The position numbers and the translations under genes were made by a program. From Dugong dugon (lineage: Eukaryota > Chordata > Mammalia > Sirenia > Dugongidae): DNA of 64,000 nucleotides. Below, in pieces: positions 58,437 through 64,000 of this stretch (position 1 is the stretch's first letter; every line of letters begins with the position of its first letter). The notes under the pieces were generated by a model. That model saw only the letters and a program-made list of their open reading frames with translations. It did no database searches and was not told the DNA's origin. The DNA is taken from contig CM057460.1 in NCBI GenBank assembly GCA_030035585.1, positions 125,844,714 through 125,908,713 of the forward strand, given 5' to 3'.

Positions 58437-59275
58437 GTCTGACTTCATTCATTCCACAGATATTTATTGATCATCTATGATGTTCTAGAAGCTGAAGTTC
58501 AGCAATGAACAAAGCAGAAAAATATTCTGGCAGGGAGTATAGACAATAAAAAGAAAAATTTATACATATATATACACACACACATATATATATACTCATA
58601 TAGTATATGAGAAGCTGTTATGGAAAAAAATAAAGCAGAAAAGGGCAATAAGGACTGTTGGAGGGAAGTTACTTGTTTTTAAATAACTTTATCAGGTGAA
58701 GCCTCAATAAAGGATGACATTTGAATAAAGACATCAGTGAGGGGAGAAAGTAAGCCTTGCAGATATCTGAAGGAAGCCCATTTTGGGCAGAGAATAGGCC
58801 CTGAGGTTGGAGAGTGTCTGTTGTGTCTGAGGAACAAGTTGGGGGGATAGTAAGGTTGGAAAGAGCAAGGGGTTGAGTAGAAAGAGACTGAAAGGAGATG
58901 CCATGGGAAGGTTTTGAGCAGAGGGGCCATGGTCCGATTTCAGCTTTCATAGGATCACTCTGGCTGTTGTGCTGAGAATAGGCTGAAGGGAGTCAAAGGC
59001 AGAAGTGGGAACACTAGTTAGGAGGCTGTTGCAGAAACTCAGTGAAAAATGATGGTGATTTGGGCCAAGGTAGCAGCAGTGGAGGTGGTGAGAAATTGAC
59101 TGGATTTGGGATACATCCTGAAGGTAGAACTGACAGGATTTGCTGATGCTGTTGAGAAGGCAATGAATATAGAATCTGGACTTTGAGGGAGAGGCCGGGC
59201 CAGGAGATGTATATTTGGCATTCATTTCTGTACAGACTGTATTTAAAACCTAAAGAGGAGATCATTTTCGTCAAC
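58437..59275 (-). pseudogene. L2 (CR1-like LINE) reverse-transcriptase remnant
   Basis: Minus-strand frames carry the end of an L2 polymerase: GFKYSLYRNECQIYISWPGL near 59240-59180, where L2 proteins have YADD followed by SQIYIS. The catalytic tetrad has decayed to YRNE. Further blocks are KSCQFYLQDVSQIQSI and FCNSLLTSVPTSAFDSLQPI, then ATARVIL-like. An (AC/AT)n microsatellite interrupts it at 58560-58608. Several frames are used, so the copy is dead. Confidence 0.85.
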
Positions 59276-59949
59276 TAGATCTGCCTTAAAAGTTTGATGC
59301 CCTAAAATTAAGAAGAAATGTTTGCATTTTTAAAACATTTTGACCACTTGGAAAGAAAGGCTCCCAAACACTAGTAGTTAATACAATAATTATCAACACT
59401 AATTTGATAATAAAACACATACACATACACAATTTTCAGCCTGTCCATGTGTTTAACACAGAGAAAGCTTATGTATTTTATTCACTGCCTTTAAAAGTTA
59501 ACACATTTAAAATTATGGCATCAAATACTTGGATCCTTCAGCCTTGGAGAGCCTTTAAGAGTTCTTTCATATTTGAACAGCACCATCTCGGGGCAAACAT
59601 ATGTAAAATCAATTATTTCTTCATATATAAATATGAATATTCTTCATATATAAATAATGATTAATACATACATACATTAACTCACACACATAGGGTGGAT
59701 ATCAGTTGGAATCGACAGCAATGGGTTTTGTTTCTTTTTTTATGTAATATATAAAAATAATATAATAAATAAGTAAGTTTTGTTATTAGCAGTAAATAAA
59801 TTTTGTTGAAAACTTAACTTGGCATCAAGACCTCCTAGGTTTTAGGGAGGTAAAGCCAGGATAAGTAAATAAACTATTATGACTCACTGCACTGGTGCTT
59901 CATGCAGGATAACAGGCACCATGAAAGCACTCACGAGGGGCACCTGCAG
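59276..59949. other. No gene; contains a short AfroSINE 3' tail
   Basis: 59691-59740 ('gatatcagttggaatcgacagcaatgggttttgtttc') is only the 3' end of a plus-strand AfroSINE. The rest is AT-rich and unassigned. Confidence 0.5.
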
Positions 59950-60176
59950 CAGGGAACACTGCTGCATTTGAACTATGATTGTAGACATTAGCTAGGCTGA
60001 GAGAGGTGAGCATTTTTCAGGCAGGGGAGAGGCATTTACAAAGCTACCAAGGTATGTTAGGGTAATTTTGCAAGAGATGTTTCTATGACTCAACTCCATG
60101 TATGTGAAGGTGGGAGAGGGTAGTGGTGAAGGACAAGGATGGAGAGGTAAATAGGATCAAAATAATTAAAGGGACC

Positions 60177-60697
60177 TGTTACGGACTGAGTTGTGCCCCC
60201 CAAAAATGTGCGTCAACTTGGCTAGCCCATGATTCTCAGTATTGTGTGATTGTCCACCATTTGTCATCTGATATGACTTTCCTATTTGTTGTAAATCCTA
60301 CCTCTATGATGTTAATGAGGTGGGATTAGTGGCAGTTATGTTAATGAGGCAGAACTCAATTTACAAGATTAAGCTGTGTCTTAAACCAATCTCCTTTGAG
60401 ATATAAAAGAGAGAATCTAGCAGAGAGAAATGGGAACCTCATACCACCAAGAAAGAAGCACTGGGAGTATAGCATGTCCTTTGGACTTGGGGTTCCTGTG
60501 CTGAGAAGTTCCTTGACCAGGGAAGATTGATGACAAGGACCTTCCCCAAGAGCTGACGGAGAGAGAAAGCCTTCCCCTGGAGCTAGCACCCTGAATTTGG
60601 ACTTCTAGCCTCCTAGACTGTGAGAGAATAAATTTCCCTTTGTTAAAGCCATAAACTTGTGGTATTTCTGTTATAGCAGCACCAGATAACTAAGACA
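60177..60697 (+). mobile_element. MaLR-like solo LTR, perfect 5-bp duplication
   Basis: TGTTACGGACTGAGTTGTGC at the start, AATAAA at 60627-60632, AACTAAGACA at the end. GGACC occurs at 60172-60176 and 60698-60702. Confidence 0.95.
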
Positions 60698-60839
60698 GGA
60701 CCTAATATATTATGCTTAGGACATTGGATTTGATCATGTTGGCAGACAGAGAGCTTCTAGTAGGTGTTCAGTGGGAAGTGACATAATCTGAGTTGTTTTA
60801 GACAGGTTAAAACGGTTATAGTAACAAGGCTGAAGAAAA

Positions 60840-62508
60840 AAATTCAAGCCTCGAGTTGCAATATTGAAGGATTCTACCGGGAAAATATTAAATGATTCAG
60901 GAAGAATCAAAAGGAGATGGGAGGAATATACAGAGTCACTGTACCAAAAAGAATTGGTGGACATTCAACCATTTCAGGAGGTAGCACAGGATCAGGAACG
61001 AATGGTACTGAAGGAAGAAGTACAAACTGCACTGCAGGCATTGGCAAAAAACAAGGCTCCAGGAACTGACTGAACACCAACTGAGATGTTTTCAACAAAC
61101 GGATGCAGTGCTGGAAGTGCTCACTCGTCTATGCGAAGAACTTTGGAAGACAGATACTTGGCCAACTGACTGGAAGAGATCATATTTATGTCTATTCCTA
61201 AAAAAGGTGATCCAACTGAATGTGGAAATTATTAAACAATATCACATGCAAGTAAAATTTTGCTGAAAAGCATTCAAAAGTGGCTGCACTAGTATATTGA
61301 CAAGGAACTGCCAGAAATTCAGGCCAGATTCAGAAGAGGACACAGAACAAGGGATATCATTGCTGATGTCAGATGGATCCTGGCTGAAAGCAGAGAATAC
61401 CAGAAAGATATTTACTTGTGTTTTATTGACTATGCAAAGGCATTCAACTGTGTAGATCATAACAAATTATGGATAACATTGCAAAGAATGGGAATTCCAA
61501 AACACTTAACTGTGCTCATGAGGAACCTATACATAGATCAAGAGGCAGATGTTCAAACAGAACAAGGGGCTATTACTTGGTTTAAAGTTAGGAAAGGTGT
61601 GCGTCAGGGTTGTATCCTTTAACCATACCTATTCAATCTGTGTTCTGGGCAAATAATCTGAGAAGCTGGACTATATGAAGAAGAACAGGGCGTTGGGATT
61701 GGAGGAAGACTCATTAACAATCTTCGTTATGCAGATGACACAAACTTGCTTGCTGAAAGTGAAGAGGACTTGAAGCAGTTACTGATGAAGATCAAAGACC
61801 ACAGCATTCAGTATGGATTACATCTCAACATAAAGAAAACAAAAATCCTCACAACTGGACCAATAAGCAACATCGTGATAAATGGAGAAAAGACTGAAGT
61901 TGTCAAGGATTTCATTTTACTTGGATCCACAATCAACACCCAAGGAAGCAGCAGTCAAGAAATCAAAAGACACATTGCATTGCGCAAATCGGCTGCAAAA
62001 GACCTCTTTAAAGTGCCAAAAAGCAAAGATATCACCTTGAAGACTAAGGTGTGCCTGACCCAAGCCATGATATTTTCAATCACCTCATATGCATGCTAAT
62101 GCTAGGCAACGAATAAGGAAGACCGAAGAATTGACACCTTTGAATTGTGGTGTTGGCAAAGAATATTGACTATACCATGGACTGCCAAAAGATTAAACAA
62201 ATCTGTCTTGGAAGAAGTACAACCAGAATGCTCCTTAGAAGCAAGGATGGCAAGACCACGTCTCACATGCTTTGGACATGTTATCAGGAGGGATTAGTCC
62301 CTGAAGAAGGACATCATGCTTGGTAAAGTAGAGGGTCAGTGAGAAAGAGGAAGATCCGCAACAAGATGGATTGACACAGTCGCTACAATAATGGGCTCAA
62401 GCATGAGAACGATTGTGAGGCTGGTGCAGGACTGGGCAGTGTTTCATTCAGTTGTTACGTACGGTCGCTATGAGTTGGAACTGATTTGACGGCACCTAAC
62501 AACAACAC
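60840..62508 (+). mobile_element. RTE (BovB-like) LINE, 5'-truncated, RT domain present
   Basis: RTE elements encode an AP-like endonuclease and a reverse transcriptase; only the RT and C-terminal part remain. Readable blocks: WEEYTESLYQKEL (near 60920), LAKNKAPGTD ending at a stop at 61071, CFIDYAKAFNCVDHNKLW (61417-61470), GVRQGCIL (ending 61619), and RYADDTNLLAESEEDLKQL (61725 on). The last three lie in one frame, with a stop at 61620-61622. At least two frameshifts lie between 61075 and 61415. The YADD box itself is intact. The 3' end GTTGGAACTGATTTGACGGC plus CAACAACAC matches the other RTE copies. Confidence 0.93.
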
Positions 62509-62519
62509 TAACAAGACTA

Positions 62520-62712
62520 AGGATCCCTGGTCTCACAGTCTGTAAGGGCTCGGCTGATTTGAACTCACCAGCTGCTCCACAGGAGAAAATGTGGTAGTCT
62601 GCTTTTGTAAAGATTATAGGCTAGGAAACCTGATGAGACAGTTCTACCCTGTCCTATAGGGTCGCTATGAGTCGGAATTGACTCTAAGGCCACAGGTTTG
62701 GTTTCAGTTTTT
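62520..62712 (+). mobile_element. AfroSINE with perfect 11-bp target duplication
   Basis: Head GGATCCCTGGTCTCACAGTC, tail CTATGAGTCGGAATTGACTC. TAACAAGACTA flanks it at 62509-62519 and 62713-62723. The left flank is the very end of the RTE copy. Confidence 0.95.
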
Positions 62713-62822
62713 TAACAAGACTAGGCTAGAGGATTGTAAGGGCCTAGATGGGGAGAACAATCAGTTGAGATGCTGTTGTAGTAATCCAGGTGAGAAATAA
62801 GGAAGTGAGAGGGGAGCAGGGG

Positions 62823-62984
62823 AGGATTAACCAGTAAGCAGGGTAAGCTTATTTGTGTTTACTTACTAATCTGTAGTGAACAATTTCATGGGTTTCTAAA
62901 ACCCATGTGAAATTGTTCACTACAGATTAGTAAGTAAGCACAAATTAACTCGTGCATACCCTGCTTATTGGGTAATCTATCCTG
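62823..62984. repeat. Large near-perfect palindrome, ~75-80-base arms, 3-base loop
   Basis: The centre is ATGGGTTT-CTA-AAACCCAT near 62888-62906. The inner arms ACTTACTAATCTGTAGTGAA / TTCACTACAGATTAGTAAGT are perfect. Outward the arms continue to AAGCAGGGTA / TACCCTGCTT and GGATTAACC / GGGTAATCT, with a few indels (about 2 and 5-7 bases). It lies within L2 sequence and has no open frame. A palindromic MITE is the likeliest class; family unknown to me. Confidence 0.93.
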
Positions 62985-63150
62985 GGGAAGACAGGGATAT
63001 GTAGGAGGTAACGGAGGGAGACAAAGAGGGAAGAGTCAGGATGCTACCCAAGCCTGTGCCTTGTGCAACTTAGTGGGTGGTGGTGTTATTCACTGAGCAA
63101 AGTAATATGAGCAGGGTGAGGTGGGGGTGCGGAAGACCAGCTAATCCAGT

Positions 63151-64000
63151 TTGAGACATATATACAGATACACACACACACAAACTTATATATATTTAAA
63201 TCCATAAAAATACCAAACAGCAGAGTTATTATACATTTTTCTTCAGTGGATCAGTCAGTTCAGGAGACTGAGTTATATTACCGGTTCTCAGCCAATAAGC
63301 ACAAACTTGCCCAACTTACTGAGCTTTCCTCAGTTTGAATGGCAACTTGACAAGGTCTTTTTACTTTCACTGTTTGCTAAAATTTTGTTTTCTGGCAAAC
63401 AGTCTTGACACATAATGACTGACTAAGTAAGTGATAGTGCTGGACCTGCCACAAAGAAATATGATGGATGTTCAAACACAATTTTTGGCTAAAAGTCCCT
63501 TCAGGAAATGATGGAGGAAACAGGATATAAAGGTCAGCAGACAGTTAGGAAGTGGTGGAACTCCTTTGGCATTAAGAAAGGCATCATAAGCATCCCTGCA
63601 GCCTCAGAGGATTGACCAACAATTGTGTGAACTGGAAGAAACTATAGCTGAAGGCGTATGATGACTTTCAGAGATTTTTCAAAGATGGACAAGCTCATCT
63701 CCATCTGAGATGAGGGACAGAGCTCTCATTCAGTTAGTGCTTCTGTTTCCTCTTTAGGTTTTTACTTACAGCATCCCTGGCTCTGCATATTGGTCTGACA
63801 TGATTCCAATGGAGGCCTGGCCACAAAAACAAATACAAGCGACAGACACCAAACTGGGATTGGAACAGCCCCTCCCTCTGTTGACAAAGGCTTTCTTACT
63901 GGGTCAAGTCAATAGTATCTGACCCACAATGTACTCAAGAAATGTTTGTAGGATACATGGATGGATGAATGGATGAGTATAAGATGGATCAATCGATCAG
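63151..64000. other. No gene recognised; simple repeats at both ends
   Basis: (CA)n-type repeat near 63160-63183 and a GGAT-rich stretch at 63957-63990. The centre (63390-63750) has a hint of decayed coding sequence but no domain I can name. Confidence 0.4.

Larger units (their letters stand above)
59950..63150 (-). mobile_element. L2 relic broken by four later insertions
   Basis: Antisense L2 pieces are seen at about 60100-60176, 60698-60835 ('ggacattggatttgatcatg', 'gtgggaagtgacataatctgagttg'), 62724-62822 ('tgagatgctgttgtagtaatccaggtgagaaata') and 62985-63150 ('gtaggaggtaacgg', 'gaagagtcaggatgctacccaagc'). Between them lie an LTR, an RTE, an AfroSINE and a palindrome. Confidence 0.7.

Noticed and set aside
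63390-63750. Possible Tigger/pogo transposase remnant
   Set aside because: Phrases looked faintly transposase-like when translated, but I could not match any catalytic or DNA-binding motif.
1-64000. CRISPR arrays, operons, phage or plasmid features
   Set aside because: None seen. The content is wholly that of a mammalian chromosome.

Overview
The window is mammalian nuclear DNA from an afrotherian, most likely an elephant or close relative. The evidence is about two dozen copies of a tRNA-derived SINE of the AfroSINE type, its RTE (BovB-like) LINE partner, and many L1, L2, MIR, MER5A and MaLR-like LTR copies. The species call rests on recognising these repeat families by eye; no database was searched. 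There is no bacterial, plasmid or CRISPR content and no operon structure.

I can support one intact protein-coding gene. It is TICAM2 (TRAM), on the minus strand at 48314-49015, a 233-residue TIR adaptor contained in a single coding exon. A good splice acceptor lies 59 bases upstream of its ATG, and two AATAAA signals lie within 90 bases of its stop. No exons of the known mammalian neighbours (TMED7 upstream, FEM1C downstream) were recognised, so TICAM2 stands alone in a repeat-rich setting.

Layout. 1-4682: 3' part of a plus-strand L1 with a doubled 3' end. 4690-18961: old repeats (L2, MIR, MER5A, L1M), AfroSINEs, one solitary LTR with clean target duplications, and an ERV-like segment. 19060-26166 and 31414-38522: two long minus-strand L1s, each reaching a recognisable 5' end, each broken by internal deletions and by LTR or SINE insertions. 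26167-31413: AfroSINEs and an unassigned duplicated repeat. 38523-48152: MIR, LTR and SINE nests, then an L1 3' end just beyond the TICAM2 stop. 48225-49076: TICAM2. 49077-64000: AfroSINEs, RTE fragments, a hairpin, an L1 inside a hAT-like element, an L1 inside an older L1M, and a large L2 relic broken by an LTR, an RTE with a readable YADD motif, an AfroSINE and a 160-base palindrome.

The most informative content is the order of insertion. Target-site duplications can be read for many elements, and several nests are two or three layers deep. I found no sign of a new multi-gene system. The items most worth a second look are two palindromic hairpins, tandem AfroSINEs bounded by three copies of one target sequence, the tRNA-Gly-like SINE, tandem monomers in the L1 5' regions, and substitutions in TICAM2.
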